23,224 bases of DNA from DATKZH01 sp964475955. GTDB lineage: Bacteria > Planctomycetota > Planctomycetia > Pirellulales > Thermoguttaceae. This document shows positions 18,101 to 22,806 of the stretch, in pieces (the stretch's first letter is position 1; the number at the start of each line of letters is the position of its first letter). The stretch is taken from assembly GCA_964475955.1 (NCBI GenBank), contig CAYYZY010000125.1:1-23224 (forward strand), given 5' to 3'. Below the pieces are notes generated by a model that saw nothing but the letters and a program-made list of their open reading frames with translations, made no database searches and was not told the DNA's origin. Made by a program: the position numbers and the translations under genes.

Positions 18101-20814
18101 ATCGCCTGGACCAAGCCGCCGTTGACGTAGACCTCGAGCCAGTTCCCGTTGAGCACGAGTTCGAACTCGTCGGCCTGCCCGTCGTTGGCCACGTTGTCGC
18201 CGCCTGGATCGGCGTTGGCGTTGACGACCAAGTCGAACGCGCCCGCCCCTTCGAGTTGCTCGATCTCCTGGTAGGCGACGTCGCTCTCCCCTGCCATGCT
18301 GATCTGGCCGCTCCCGGGACCGGTGATCGCCAGGTTGGCGAGGCCAGCGAGGTTGTACGCAAGTGAGTCGCCCGGCGCCGTGAAGAACGGGGGGGCGCCG
18401 CCGTCAACGGAATACGTGTTGCCCGTGCCCGTCGTGGCGTTGATCTCGAACCGGTCGGGATCGTCCTGTCCGTTGAGCTGCACGTCGGCGTTGAACAGGG
18501 AATCGAGCGCGTTGGCCGTGATCGTGTCGCCCCCGGCGCCGGCGTTGACCTGGAGGAGACCGGCGGGATTGGTGAACGTGGCGTCTTCCAGGCCGCCGTC
18601 GATGGTGACCATCGAAACGTCGTCGCCCGGAGTGGCGTCGTCGCTCAACTCAATGTTGTGCGCCAGCCCGTCGATCACGCTGATCTCGACCGTGTCGGCC
18701 GGCGTGAGGATTGCGATCGGCTCCAGGCCGAGGAACGTGATCGTCTTCGTGTCGAGGTGAACCGCGCCGACGCCCGGCCACTGAGCCTGGTAATGCGCTT
18801 TGGCGACCGCGCCACCCGTGACGGTCAACCGGTCGCCGGTGTTCTCGGCCCCCCCGTGGAAGTGCACCCAACCCGGAACGGGGACTCCGCCCGAGAGGTC
18901 GGCCGTGAGCGCGTCGTCGCCGTCGCCGGCAAAGATCGACAGGTCGCCGGTCGTGCTCAGTTCGTAGGTGATCTCGCCGCCGATGCCTGATGCGGCGAGT
19001 CGCCCGACGCCGGCCGCCGGGGAATCCATGGTCCAGTTCCGGTCCGCCGTGTCGAGTGAGTTGTGGACGACCAGCCAGTCCGTGTATCCGGTCGCGTTCG
19101 CCACGGCAACGTCGCCGGCAATCTCGGCGAGCGAACCGGGCGTCGATCCTACGTGGACTTGGTCGAAGCCGGCCCCCAGGTCGACGGTCGTCGTGGTGGC
19201 AGCAGGCGTCGCCAAAACGCGGGCTTCGTCATCGCCGTCGTTCGTATTGACCTCAACGTCGGCGCCGAAACCCGAGTCGAGCGCGGCCAGGGTGACCACG
19301 TCGTTCAGCGCTCCGGACGCCGTGTTCACCCGAAGCAGCGTCGACGGGTTGGTAAACGTGGCACTCTCCAGCCCGCCGTCGAGCACCACCGCCGACACGC
19401 CGTCGGCGGGGGTGGCGTCGTCGCCGATCCCCACGTTGTGCGACGCGCCGTCGGTCACGTTGATCTCCAGCGTCCCCAAACCGCTCGGCACCAGCGCGAT
19501 CGGCTCGAGCCCGGTGAAGGTGATCTGGCCGCCGTCGAGAAGGAGATCGCCCGCGCCCACGCCCGATGCGTTGTAGGTCGCGCTGCCGATCCACCCGCCT
19601 TGGCAGTTGAGCGTGTCCTGCACAGTCTGTCCGGCACCGTCGAAGTCGATCCTGCCGTCGGGAATCGGGCTGCCGTTGGTGAAGTCGACCGTCAGCGTGT
19701 CGTTGTCGCTGGAGCCGTTCACGGTGATCGAATTGACGGCCGTGAACAGGGCCGACGTGGCAAGATCGCCGTTGACGTAGATCTCCACGTTCATGCCCGC
19801 CGCGTCGAGCATGATCGTGTACGCGTCGTCCCGGCCGTCGTCGGCCACGTTGTCTCCGCCCGGGTCGTCGTCGGCGCTGACGACGAGGTCGGGGTCCGGC
19901 ACGGGCGGAAGCACGTAGGTGGCGCCGTGGATGCCCCAATCCTGCCCGGCGTCGATCTGGGCGAAGTCGTACCAGTGGACGTTCGCGTCGTAGGTGTCGT
20001 AGCAGGCGTAGCGCATCAGCGCGTCGTCGTAACCGATCGCCGTGACGAAATGGTCGGTATCGCCGTCGGCGTTGGTGTCGACGAGGAACACCATGGGACG
20101 ATCGCCGTCGATCTCGGCCGTAAAATCGTCCCAGGTAAAGGCCCCCCACGTCTCGTTGGTGGTGACGAAGTCGGTGTATCCGACCGAGTCGCAGTAGCTG
20201 TCGATCGCGTCGTCGACGCGGGAGAAGTGGCTCCAGCCGTAGTAGGAGTTGTTCAGGCTCCAGGAGGTCTCCATCCAGTCGGCGATGCAGTTGTTGGGCG
20301 AATGCGCGCCGCCCAACTCCGAACGATCCGACAGGATGCCCGTGCCGGGGTTGTCAATCGGCACGGAGTAGTCGTCGTAGTGCTCGGTGCTGGCGATGGC
20401 CGAGTTGACCGCCGCCGTTTGCGTGGTGCTGTCGCCGGGAATCAAGTCGGGGTAGCCTTGCATGTCCCAGTAGCCGACGACCATTCCGGCCGCAGTCGGC
20501 CCGCAACCGTGGTGCCAGTTGTACGCCGGCACGTCGGCGATTACCGCCTGCGCCCCGCCCGAAGCGCCCCCGTCCGACGCATCGTAGCCGTCCCAAGTCA
20601 CTAAATGGCTTTCCAGGGGGCCCCCGGAAGGCTCCATGACCCCGATCGCTTCCGACCCGGCCGGTTCGGCGTGCCATAGCGACAACAGCGTTCGCTGTTC
20701 CAAAGGCTCCAAACGCAAGAGACGGCTGGCGCCATGAGCGGGGCGTCGGGTCTCTGTACCAATCACGGAATTGCGCGACTTCGTCCGATTGCCGAGGGAT
20801 CTGCGCCACCACAT
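6106..20814 (-). CDS. Giant modular extracellular protein: C39-like peptidase, Ig-like array, PPC, VWA, C-terminal repeats
   Basis: A single uninterrupted ORF of 4902 residues (roughly 500 kDa, very acidic, rich in Asp and Gly). The ATG at 20814 has GGAG 9 nt upstream. Order: residues 33-45 RLEPLEQRTLLS, the planctomycete LEPR-XLL-type signature; 92-303 C39-like cysteine peptidase; about 304-2088 beta-strand/Asp-rich region with repeated ITFTGLEPIA and VVLDGGLESATFTNP units; 2089-3756 alternating Ig-like modules (repeated IDTLAPQRPTIDL and WEVTVEPLADG...EDLAGN); 2527-2645 a PPC domain within that array; 3812-4050 VWA; 4158-4456 FG-GAP-like segment with Ca-binding DxDxDG loops; 4514-4844 tandem 46-48-residue repeats; and a tail ending AVDEVFTAYWERD. 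No transmembrane segment or sortase motif is visible. It probably acts outside the cell as a calcium-dependent adhesin or protease. It is likely transcribed alone from the promoter at 20910-20938. The domains are clear; the biological role is inferred. Confidence 0.92.
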   Translation of the reverse strand: MWWRRSLGNRTKSRNSVIGTETRRPAHGASRLLRLEPLEQRTLLSLWHAEPAGSEAIGVMEPSGGPLESHLVTWDGYDASDGGASGGAQAVIADVPAYNWHHGCGPTAAGMVVGYWDMQGYPDLIPGDSTTQTAAVNSAIASTEHYDDYSVPIDNPGTGILSDRSELGGAHSPNNCIADWMETSWSLNNSYYGWSHFSRVDDAIDSYCDSVGYTDFVTTNETWGAFTWDDFTAEIDGDRPMVFLVDTNADGDTDHFVTAIGYDDALMRYACYDTYDANVHWYDFAQIDAGQDWGIHGATYVLPPVPDPDLVVSADDDPGGDNVADDGRDDAYTIMLDAAGMNVEIYVNGDLATSALFTAVNSITVNGSSDNDTLTVDFTNGSPIPDGRIDFDGAGQTVQDTLNCQGGWIGSATYNASGVGAGDLLLDGGQITFTGLEPIALVPSGLGTLEINVTDGASHNVGIGDDATPADGVSAVVLDGGLESATFTNPSTLLRVNTASGALNDVVTLAALDSGFGADVEVNTNDGDDEARVLATPAATTTTVDLGAGFDQVHVGSTPGSLAEIAGDVAVANATGYTDWLVVHNSLDTADRNWTMDSPAAGVGRLAASGIGGEITYELSTTGDLSIFAGDGDDALTADLSGGVPVPGWVHFHGGAENTGDRLTVTGGAVAKAHYQAQWPGVGAVHLDTKTITFLGLEPIAILTPADTVEISVIDGLAHNIELSDDATPGDDVSMVTIDGGLEDATFTNPAGLLQVNAGAGGDTITANALDSLFNADVQLNGQDDPDRFEINATTGTGNTYSVDGGAPPFFTAPGDSLAYNLAGLANLAITGPGSGQISMAGESDVAYQEIEQLEGAGAFDLVVNANADPGGDNVANDGQADEFELVLNGNWLEVYVNGGLVQAIDPSAVNSILLDGSSDEDTFVVDNRGGLIVLGLGIVVDGEGLGANPGGTEDALVIEGDPGVPILRETYVTGPSVPNLPPVFGPLGPDAGIIVLDQDDVPGVGFPDFQGPYGNEQVILFDDISPIYDSTPAVQMDMALTPAGDTANVVDGPGVHPSFVGVTNTTEINDGGTAAFESIEFANKQVVTVNGVDGADTITVDNPNAADGLTRLEVYGNELTDGALNADDNAADRFDVEATALGVPVEAYGQGGDDVFDVESAGDVDGILGALTVDGGPGNDDLAVDDSSSAGPVETVTLTGTTIDGITGLGGGGGPITYQSLGGGTVTVSSNDAGHMFDVLSTAPGLAETELNTGDGEDTVVIDDGADTANGVVSPIDLNTQGNPGDVLRLVDFADTSANVFHMNATQIGGGVFGGAVVPGGIFGPGGILTYDGNLEELFVWGPDGPGLGNTYNVDATGVGLADGWGFVEIEDGQGNAVFNVQADQLAAPAGHLLGGNDGTDTFNVHLAAGSVVTGSSLVIFGDMPATEFPNPDVVNVIDAGGARSTTITYASPATQAVEVQIDAGTLLDLRTVERVNYLGDAANDDEVTLVGSAGDDELTVAPQTLNSALAFLGGDPFDGPPEDGFSNLPGVAGGGPDADLFLDGVSADLDAGPGVDSGLNVDGGGRVDGDRLTVYGTSERNLEDDGDTVDGNGNVVIPGLGAGNAYDAIAMSDARVSIVNNLLGQLLPVDLVTASFVQAPGFEDVPGLVVNSGFEANPSASGLADDISAVLSQVFALEVNGGDPVPAFAPEGDRLRVPTPAEANIFSDKQATPNVTINSGGSFNLTWSSIENVILTPGPESQTVNLFGDNDDPLVDQPDNFVIVGEDVDSTLEPIPGAEPQFQPDPDGDNEFSLVINGSAPIGFRNVATLNAYGDDSALTDSDEEVPTELGDSDTLELTPYADDTPQGWGIDVRFDEGKPEGTDGEQADLIILHTSLLGGEVSEDVVIQPAGPESGEIVVTNGSFGTPIVDVDYVANLDIIVLDDDGFANDTDTLTLRGTDPANPGTSGNETLEINFGAAGTLADPMVEVTDCSGPTLLYRLRTIDDASGNPTFSTVHFDTLGGTDLLNVTPDADVAVTIDAGDPIGTLQSEGDTLNVITGGEATAVRLNEDLDSGTVTVMGTQPVTFVDVELLQLDGTDYVLPTQRPTIDLPDANDTGMSDLDNVTNSPNDVPFMVTADVGTTVVIKDGNAVIDGPYVSTGTDVRMLNLGNGTHKLSAEASDAGNNESYQSGELIVTIDRTAPLPPDAPDLVESSDTFDDVLGLLGPGVVGTDSDDVTATSEPAFYGTAEANALVRIWARDTVTSTFQLIGEGRVGSDESDLDPSDGLGIWEVTVEPLADGNYDVFAELEDLAGNISLLSGELNVTIDTLAPQRPTLDLAAADDSGSSDLDDVTNRANDVPLTVTAEAGSRVLIKDGETVIDDFVMPAADTTVRLLSFSEDTHQLSAEAFDQPGGRSAQSEELVLVVDRTAPSDGQITVDLAPTSDTGVVGDNVTSVNRPAFVGTAEANARVRVFADDGVHGPVLVGQGLVNTDDTYGEPGDGVGTWEVTVEPLANGIYTITVEVEDLAGNITAATDSEVVIVDPFEPNDSIVEATVLGSLPKITLRDVKLHDTNDQDFFQITAQDTGKLVINAFFENDLGDVDIFVVDGGGNFIAGSASAVADTEHLVIPVVGQEQYFLQVVLTDDPDGLGNEYDLEIENFAAPVPRAPQLDPNHDSGLSNTDLVTFVDDARLLIVADLMEFEAEGIDVLTAAEANAGVTPGAAVQVFANGSPVGYADPIFGSSVFEFTFDVTADLDPLVGEWSQGVPIGPEAAPVAADALGYFNVVKAAVRIFDGQGGGEFPAPEDGRSQLSDPLTAHFDPNVPDASLATLALATYSDTGDLGDLVTRINRPAFIGVAEANTRLRLYAQRFDDAGDPIGVPELAGETVVGSDTSDVGAAGDGAEYIGLGGAPDDGLGLWEITVEPLADGQYRLTLEIEDIAGNSSDQDDGPSLDVGIDTLAPQRPTIDLVGPDVVDNDVLGAAPIYSDTGISTMDNVTQGFADDVPEDHAAVQVRVSAEPGSTVMIKDGEDVIDTFTMPIPAPGDPVDFVFRVLVLDEDPHPLSVEAFDAAGNRSEQSEELLVTIDLTDPDPGNVTLDLLGASDSFGPDGGIISSNDDDVTNVDRPAFAGIAEAGARIRLFAESVVAGVPTGMRELVGQGIVNSDQSDGTTTTGPPNTDVLGTWEITVEPLIDGEYLIHVEVEDLAGNITTVDDLLGESDLVIDTLAPQRPTIDLVDSDDTGSSDLDNVTIGDPDVWPAADSVADFRISAQPGSWVQVKDGEVVIDVFVFDAALDMTDGVIDGFGIRRIDFLTNQAIFGIPSEGPHPLSVEAFDVAGNRSAQAEELLVTIDTTPPDPSVPNMLDASDSGNDDQDDVTNVTQPAFTGVAEDNAVVRVFATDTSTEVRELVGVGVVGSDLTDGVAGNERGIWEVTIEPLADGEYVITTEIEDLAGNISEPLEEGELLTIWIDTIAPNTPYLDLVGLEATLNPKTGVAEVSDTGRHDADEITFDNTPTVTVTANDTIDGNGNPFPHDLKYRIYDRPGDAGTNGEVLLVESWAPSGAGDFVTDGFFVHTLSQLLNDDYDGTIDGTPLADGVHNLKLEVEDRAGNFSHDFLLTVTVDTIAPSVSIGLAGNAIDGIDPSTTDTGIEDQPHTFTDRITSDTGTGFWGRAEADAIVRLFVDGASDDAVGNPAEYGLTVAAPEDGNQAFPQGQWQTAFIRDLNDPDFFDLDGLREILVTAEDVAGNVNQVDDELGDEDQTLDVFLDTRGPQVEEVNITDEEDYDLFNPKGGDHPDKGPTPLVWSLDVDLVDRPVRGEPGEVQGAGLVDVVFIVDESGSMDTEHDFLQTFVPDLEAGLVANGVGNGTLGVNQYALVGFGDGSVIAGHTYNVGAGLMGTAEEFVTSAAANLLLNGGTEDGYSGINEALVSLPLRTDAEPLFVLVSDEDRDDYDGSTYADVLAALTAEEVMLHGILNVGLEDGAGNTALAVGYDGTAYLEEPGGLFSTAGGGVVTGGYGSTEADYVALSYDTEGIVADLNQLRAGGDRATSFAAALAEGLISSVIGGFVYPAANEILATTPGNIEIIGDANGIIPIESIDFIDYTVAGDLGRTTLRLNFFEPLPDDRFTLTVSDRIADRAGNALDGETNTAEPQDEPFLPSGDGEPGEDFVARFTVDSRPEIGTWSGGSVYVDTNGNFVFDPQNPDYTNRDITYTLGFASDDVFAGNFAPLEDDPATPNVDESVADGFDKLAAYGWNASGEYRWLIDVDNDGVADLEPVEPAGFDGLGTPVAGNFDGDTANGDEVGLFDGENWYLDGFTADRNYLVGDETPVNPGLVGYPIVGDFDGDGADDLGTFSSGVFYFDLAHDGLGEGIDAQFAFNYLDFSGVRERPFAADMNADDIDDLGLFVPDRSGATPEEGAEWYFLISDAALQQAGSVAPLDHDFEPVPFGNDFFAQFGDEYAAPVVGNFDPPVVSTAQPTSVMIEGTDKDDTFLLTVEGPGQWTVSLNGVKIGVGEAVTSVEFDGLGGKDVVVLTASASEDLAKLWPGHGTLSGEGYTVDVLGAETIIVLGGGGPDKVVFHGNPEGKDTFKSWPGHARFYGDGFYNRADSFPVVHAVATDGNGDVAVLNDDPAGEDTFKAWSEEARMYGDGFFVRVYAFDSVHGFATPDGGDLAVLYDDPTGSDTFRLWAGEAKLYGDGFYSRIKGFSKVHALGTPDNDDVAILYENPASKDVFKFHPGDARLYGEGFYNRVKDFRAVHAIAAPGNEDLALLYDDPNGNDFFKAWPGDAKLYGEGFFNRAKGFRSTLAVSTGGTDVADLYGPEEGATLVATPDYTKLYGPGFFSRAISFAHVRAHGLGDDDVAILYDAILQNGLVSPSDAAAILWLYDFESAQERDSDDNTPQAAAVDEVFTAYWERD
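6280..7275 (-). repeat. C-terminal tandem repeat array of 46-48 residues
   Basis: Residues 4514-4845 of the giant protein consist of seven consecutive units. From D4560 the periods are 48, 48, 48, 48, 47 and 46 residues, preceded by a diverged 46-residue copy and followed by a partial one. The core reads D-[VL]-A-x-L-Y-D-D-P-x-G-x-D-x-F-K-x-W-P-G, then A-[KR]-[LMF]-Y-G-[DE]-G-F-[YF]-x-R, a GF or DF, and VHA. Aromatic and Gly positions are the best conserved, suggesting one short beta-rich unit per repeat. I know no named domain for it, although similar repeats occur in other giant planctomycete proteins. It may form a solenoid or propeller and serve in surface anchoring or sorting; this is inference. 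Confidence 0.8.
7462..8340 (-). other. FG-GAP/VCBS-like segment with calcium-binding loops (inside the giant CDS)
   Basis: Residues about 4158-4451. Repeated blocks combine a short strand, GNFDGD or GDFDGDG, and an LGTF or LGLF strand: VDTNGNFVFDPQNPDY, LIDVDNDGVADLEP, VAGNFDGDTANGDEVGLFDG, IVGDFDGDGADDLGTF, ADMNADDIDDLGLF. This is the pattern of FG-GAP/VCBS repeats, which form beta-propellers with Ca2+ in DxDxDG loops, as in integrin alpha chains. Here the units look irregular, and whether a complete propeller exists cannot be judged by eye. Confidence 0.6.
8665..9381 (-). other. Von Willebrand factor A domain (inside the giant CDS)
   Basis: Residues 3812-4050. LVDVVFIVDESGSM carries the MIDAS motif DxSxS at D3820, S3822 and S3824. 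Further on are TEDGYSGINEAL (likely the MIDAS Thr region) and PLFVLVSDEDRDD (the strand with the MIDAS Asp). VWA domains bind ligands through a divalent metal ion. The domain is followed by a Big_5-like segment (TLTVSDRIADRAGNALDG). The domain is complete and all metal-binding positions look intact. Confidence 0.85.
9547..14550 (-). repeat. Array of alternating Ig-like modules, about five A/B pairs (inside the giant CDS)
   Basis: Residues 2089-3756. Module A runs from APQRPTIDL...DDTG..D.DNVT through AEPGS.V.IKDGE.VID to HPLSVEAFDAAGNRS.QSEEL. Module B runs from NRPAF.G.AEANARVRLFA through ELVG.G.VGSD.SD and G.WEVTVEPLADG.Y.IT to EIEDLAGNI. The two alternate as AB pairs of roughly 200 residues, with later copies more diverged and carrying insertions. 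They match bacterial Ig-like (Big_13/BapA type) domains, which form rods in biofilm adhesins. At DNA level the EDLAGN and VEPLADG codons give near-identical 20-25 bp segments about 400-700 bp apart, a substrate for copy-number change by recombination. Confidence 0.8.
12880..13236 (-). other. Pre-peptidase C-terminal (PPC) domain inserted in the Ig array
   Basis: Residues 2527-2645: DPFEPNDSIVEATVLG, then DTNDQDFFQITAQDTGKLVI, GDVDIFVVDGGGNFIAGS and EQYFLQVVLTDDPDG, closing with YDLEIENF. The opening EPNDS, the D.DFF.I strand and the D.D.FV.D segment are diagnostic of PPC domains, which usually sit at the C-terminus of secreted peptidases. Here the domain is internal, between the second and third Ig pairs. 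Confidence 0.85.
14551..19905 (-). other. Long beta-strand/Asp-rich region of the giant CDS
   Basis: Residues about 304-2088. Strand-turn units are rich in D, G, N, T and V, with recognisable local repeats: NSI.V.GSSD.DTL.VD, ITF.GLEPIA (twice), SHNVGIGDDATP / AHNIELSDDATP, V.LDGGLE.ATFTNP..LL.VN (twice) and DPGGDNVA.DG (twice). It resembles the filamentous, beta-helix-like portions of planctomycete adhesins. No catalytic motif was seen. Conservation between the repeats is low except for the two 'GLEPIA...TFTNP' blocks near residues 425-520 and 670-800. Confidence 0.6.
19906..20541 (-). other. C39-like cysteine peptidase domain (inside the giant CDS)
   Basis: Residues 92-303. YNWHHGCGPTAAGMVVGYWD contains the nucleophile C104 in the CGPTA context of papain-like C39-like peptidases. 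DHFVTAIGYDD holds the catalytic H255, and YACYDTYDANVHW supplies the likely third residue (D273 or N278). The Gln of the oxyanion hole is not obvious. A DxNxDGDxD loop (residues 246-254) immediately precedes H255. The domain lies right after the N-terminal LEPLEQRTLLS signature, so it would be the first folded unit after export. Confidence 0.8.
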
Positions 20815-20904
20815 GGTCCGAGTCTCCGATGCGATACGACGAGCGGAAGGACGAGTTCGTCCGAGATATTGCCGACGAGAGTGCTGTCCCTGCTAGCACG
20901 GCGA

Positions 20905-20922
20905 CGTACTTGATAAAGTACG
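20905..20922. promoter_or_regulatory. Inverted repeat overlapping the giant gene's -10 box (candidate operator)
   Basis: CGTACTT-GATA-AAGTACG is a perfect 7-bp inverted repeat with a 4-nt centre. It covers the -10 hexamer of the promoter at 20910-20938 completely, so a protein bound there would block RNA polymerase. No regulator gene is present in the window. Confidence 0.4.
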
Positions 20923-20938
20923 AAGAAAAGGAAGTCAA
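20910..20938 (-). promoter_or_regulatory. Candidate sigma-70-type promoter of the giant gene
   Basis: On the minus strand TTGACT (20938-20933) is followed after exactly 17 nt by TATCAA (20915-20910), matching five and four of six consensus positions, within the most AT-rich stretch of the spacer. The start would be near 20903, giving a leader of roughly 90 nt that contains the short hairpin GTGCT...AGCAC (20881-20899) and GGAG ahead of the ATG at 20814. Confidence 0.55.
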
Positions 20939-20974
20939 GGCTGCGTGGGGGAAAAACAAGGATTAAGTCACGCA

Positions 20975-21350
20975 AACAATCTTGAAAAAGGACGGGTTTG
21001 GCGCAGGATTTGCGGCGTCACCCCCCCTTGGCCCTGAAAAAGTGCGAAGACAGGGCAAGCATGCTTGGGCAATTCGAGACCCGATCCACGGCCGGATCAA
21101 TCTCCGTCCCCCCTTCCCCCCGCGGCGACGCCTCGGCGCACGCCACGAAAGTGCCGGCCCCGGCCCAGAATCCGGCCATGCTCGCCCCGATCGCGACCAC
21201 CGGGAGGCCAACCGGACCGGCGCCGCACGTCCCGCCGGCAGGCCGCAAACGGCAGCCATAGAGTGAACTTTGTGCGAAAGAGTGCGAGCTGTGGCGAAGC
21301 GCCGCAACGGGCCACGGGTCGCAAACGCCCAATCGCCCTCGCCGCCGTCC
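20975..21350. other. Spacer downstream of the BNR gene, with a doubtful small ORF
   Basis: No firm gene here. One minus-strand reading (21332-21018, up to 104 residues) has a Gly/Ala hydrophobic stretch, VVAIGASMAGFWAGAGTFVA, and fairly GC-rich third codon positions. It lacks a ribosome binding site and a recognisable family, so I do not call it as a gene. A 12-bp palindrome, CAAGCATGCTTG, sits at 21056-21067. No clear Rho-independent terminator for the BNR gene was found. Confidence 0.4.
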
Positions 21351-22634
21351 TCAACCGCCGGGAGCCAGGCCGTTGGGCCTTCGCCAGTGAATCCGCGCCA
21401 TCAGCAGGTTGCCCAGCCACCCGTCGTGAGGAAGGGTCTCCCCGACGGTCACCCACGAGACCTCGCACGAGGCGGCCGTCACGTGGAAGTTGCCCATTCG
21501 CGCGACGTGCTTCGCATCGTCCACGCCGTCGCCAACCAGGGGCAAGACGACCCGCTCGCTCGAGCGAACCAGTCGCAGGCGCTCCCGGTCGACCGCGGCC
21601 GCATAGAGCGGCGCCCGCCAGCGAAACACGTTCGCGTTTGCCTCCGCCTTGCGCGTGTAAACGAGGAAGAGCCCGTCGGAGTGGACGAGCCAGTGCTGCT
21701 GCGTGGTCGACGTCTCCAGCGGCGTCCCGTCCTGCCAGGCCCACGCGCGGGGCGGCTCCCACGCGAGGCCGTCGGTCGACGACGTCACGTACCCCCGCCC
21801 GTCCTCCGCACGCATCGTCATGTAGAAGCGCCCGTCCAACACGGCCATCGACGGCTCCAGAAGCCCGCGCCCCGTCGCGTTGCGCAGCTCGCCCCCCACC
21901 TTCACGATCGTCAGCCTGCGGCCGTCGAACGCGCAACGCGCCGAAGCGACCTCGCGGTCCTTCCGGCCCCGCGGGCCGAACGAAAGGGGAACCAGCAAGT
22001 CGCCGTCGGGCAGCACGATCCGTTGCGAGCATCCGCTGGTGTAGATCGCCGTGGCCCGCGGATCGTCCCACGCAAGCTTCCGGGGCGGCGACCATCGCCC
22101 CTGGCGGTCGCGCACCACGTACACCGGATACCGCGGCCCCTGCGGTCGGGCGAGCACGCCCCGCCGATAGTAGACGTTGTGGCCCATGGCCAGCACCGTG
22201 TCGGTCGGCGCATGGTAGTCCGGCACGACGTCGCACACGCCCTCTTGCTCCCCCGGGCCGATCGTCCGCCGACCCAGCCCGGGAATCGGCTCCGGCTCGC
22301 TCCAAGTGTGACCCAGGTCGGTGGAGGTCGACCAGTGGACGGGCCCGAACACGTCGGAGCCGCTGATCAACTGGAGGGTCATCAGCGCCACCGGGCCGCC
22401 CGGCGTGGGAATCATGCACGCCCGGGGATGAAACCAAGTCGGTACGTGCCCCCGGCGCCCTTCCCAGACGACCGTGCGCGTGACCCGGTCGACGAGCGGC
22501 TCGCCATCCATTCCCGGAGCCGCGCAAGCCTGCTTCATCCACGCCGCGATCGCCCCCGAGCCCGTCGCCGAGCCCAAAAACGTGCCGAGAAAGCCCCGCC
22601 GCGCGAGACGTCGTCCGGTTGCCTGTCGTGCCAT
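21351..22634 (-). CDS. Tat-exported BNR/Asp-box (sialidase-fold) protein
   Basis: The 427-residue product starts at the ATG at 22634, chosen because AAAGGGGA lies about 8 nt upstream and because a Tat signal follows directly: RRLARRGFLGTFLGSATGSG with a twin-arginine RRGFLG, then an Ala-rich h-region to ACAAP. The frame is open upstream to 22769, but that part only translates direct repeats. Asp-box STSTDLGHTW (residues 102-111) and a second, SSTDGLAW (285-292), together with GGPVALMTLQLI, SGCSQRIVLPDGDLLVPLSF and LLEPSMAVLDGRFYMTMRAE, indicate a six-bladed BNR propeller as in exo-alpha-sialidase-like proteins (BNR_2). The LLEPSMAVLDGRFYM segment is typical of planctomycete secreted sialidase-like hydrolases. 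Export as a folded protein to the periplasm is expected. True sialidase activity is unproven; the Arg triad cannot be assigned by eye. Confidence 0.8.
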   Translation of the reverse strand: MARQATGRRLARRGFLGTFLGSATGSGAIAAWMKQACAAPGMDGEPLVDRVTRTVVWEGRRGHVPTWFHPRACMIPTPGGPVALMTLQLISGSDVFGPVHWSTSTDLGHTWSEPEPIPGLGRRTIGPGEQEGVCDVVPDYHAPTDTVLAMGHNVYYRRGVLARPQGPRYPVYVVRDRQGRWSPPRKLAWDDPRATAIYTSGCSQRIVLPDGDLLVPLSFGPRGRKDREVASARCAFDGRRLTIVKVGGELRNATGRGLLEPSMAVLDGRFYMTMRAEDGRGYVTSSTDGLAWEPPRAWAWQDGTPLETSTTQQHWLVHSDGLFLVYTRKAEANANVFRWRAPLYAAAVDRERLRLVRSSERVVLPLVGDGVDDAKHVARMGNFHVTAASCEVSWVTVGETLPHDGWLGNLLMARIHWRRPNGLAPGG

Positions 22635-22676
22635 GATCGGGTCCCCTTTGCTTGCCGTGTTCGACCCTGGGCCGCT

Positions 22677-22768
22677 CATTCTGTCCGCGCGCCCGGGGAG
22701 AGTCAGAAGGGGCCGCGCCCGAAGTCGACCTCGGTTTTGCATTCTGTCCGCGCGTCCGGGGAGAGTCA
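22677..22768. repeat. Pair of 29-bp direct repeats upstream of the BNR gene
   Basis: Two copies beginning CATTCTGTCCGCGCG and ending GGGGAGAGTCA lie at 22677-22705 and 22740-22768, with one mismatch (C against T) and starts 63 bp apart. They precede the BNR start codon, so they lie in its promoter/leader region. The sequence looks like a dispersed genomic repeat rather than a CRISPR, as there are only two copies. Confidence 0.7.
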
Positions 22769-22806
22769 ACTGCCCCGTCCCCTGCCCACGGGAAGCGTTT
22801 AGCCAT

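Noticed and set aside
19906..20541. C39 domain as part of a bacteriocin ABC exporter or toxin immunity system
   Set aside because: There are no ABC transporter segments, no GG-leader peptides and no immunity-like gene nearby; the domain is the C39-like type found in secreted planctomycete proteins.
22635..22769. Longer N-terminus for the BNR protein
   Set aside because: The extra 45 codons translate the two 29-bp direct repeats (LTLPGRADRM twice) and would bury the Tat signal; the internal ATG has the ribosome binding site.
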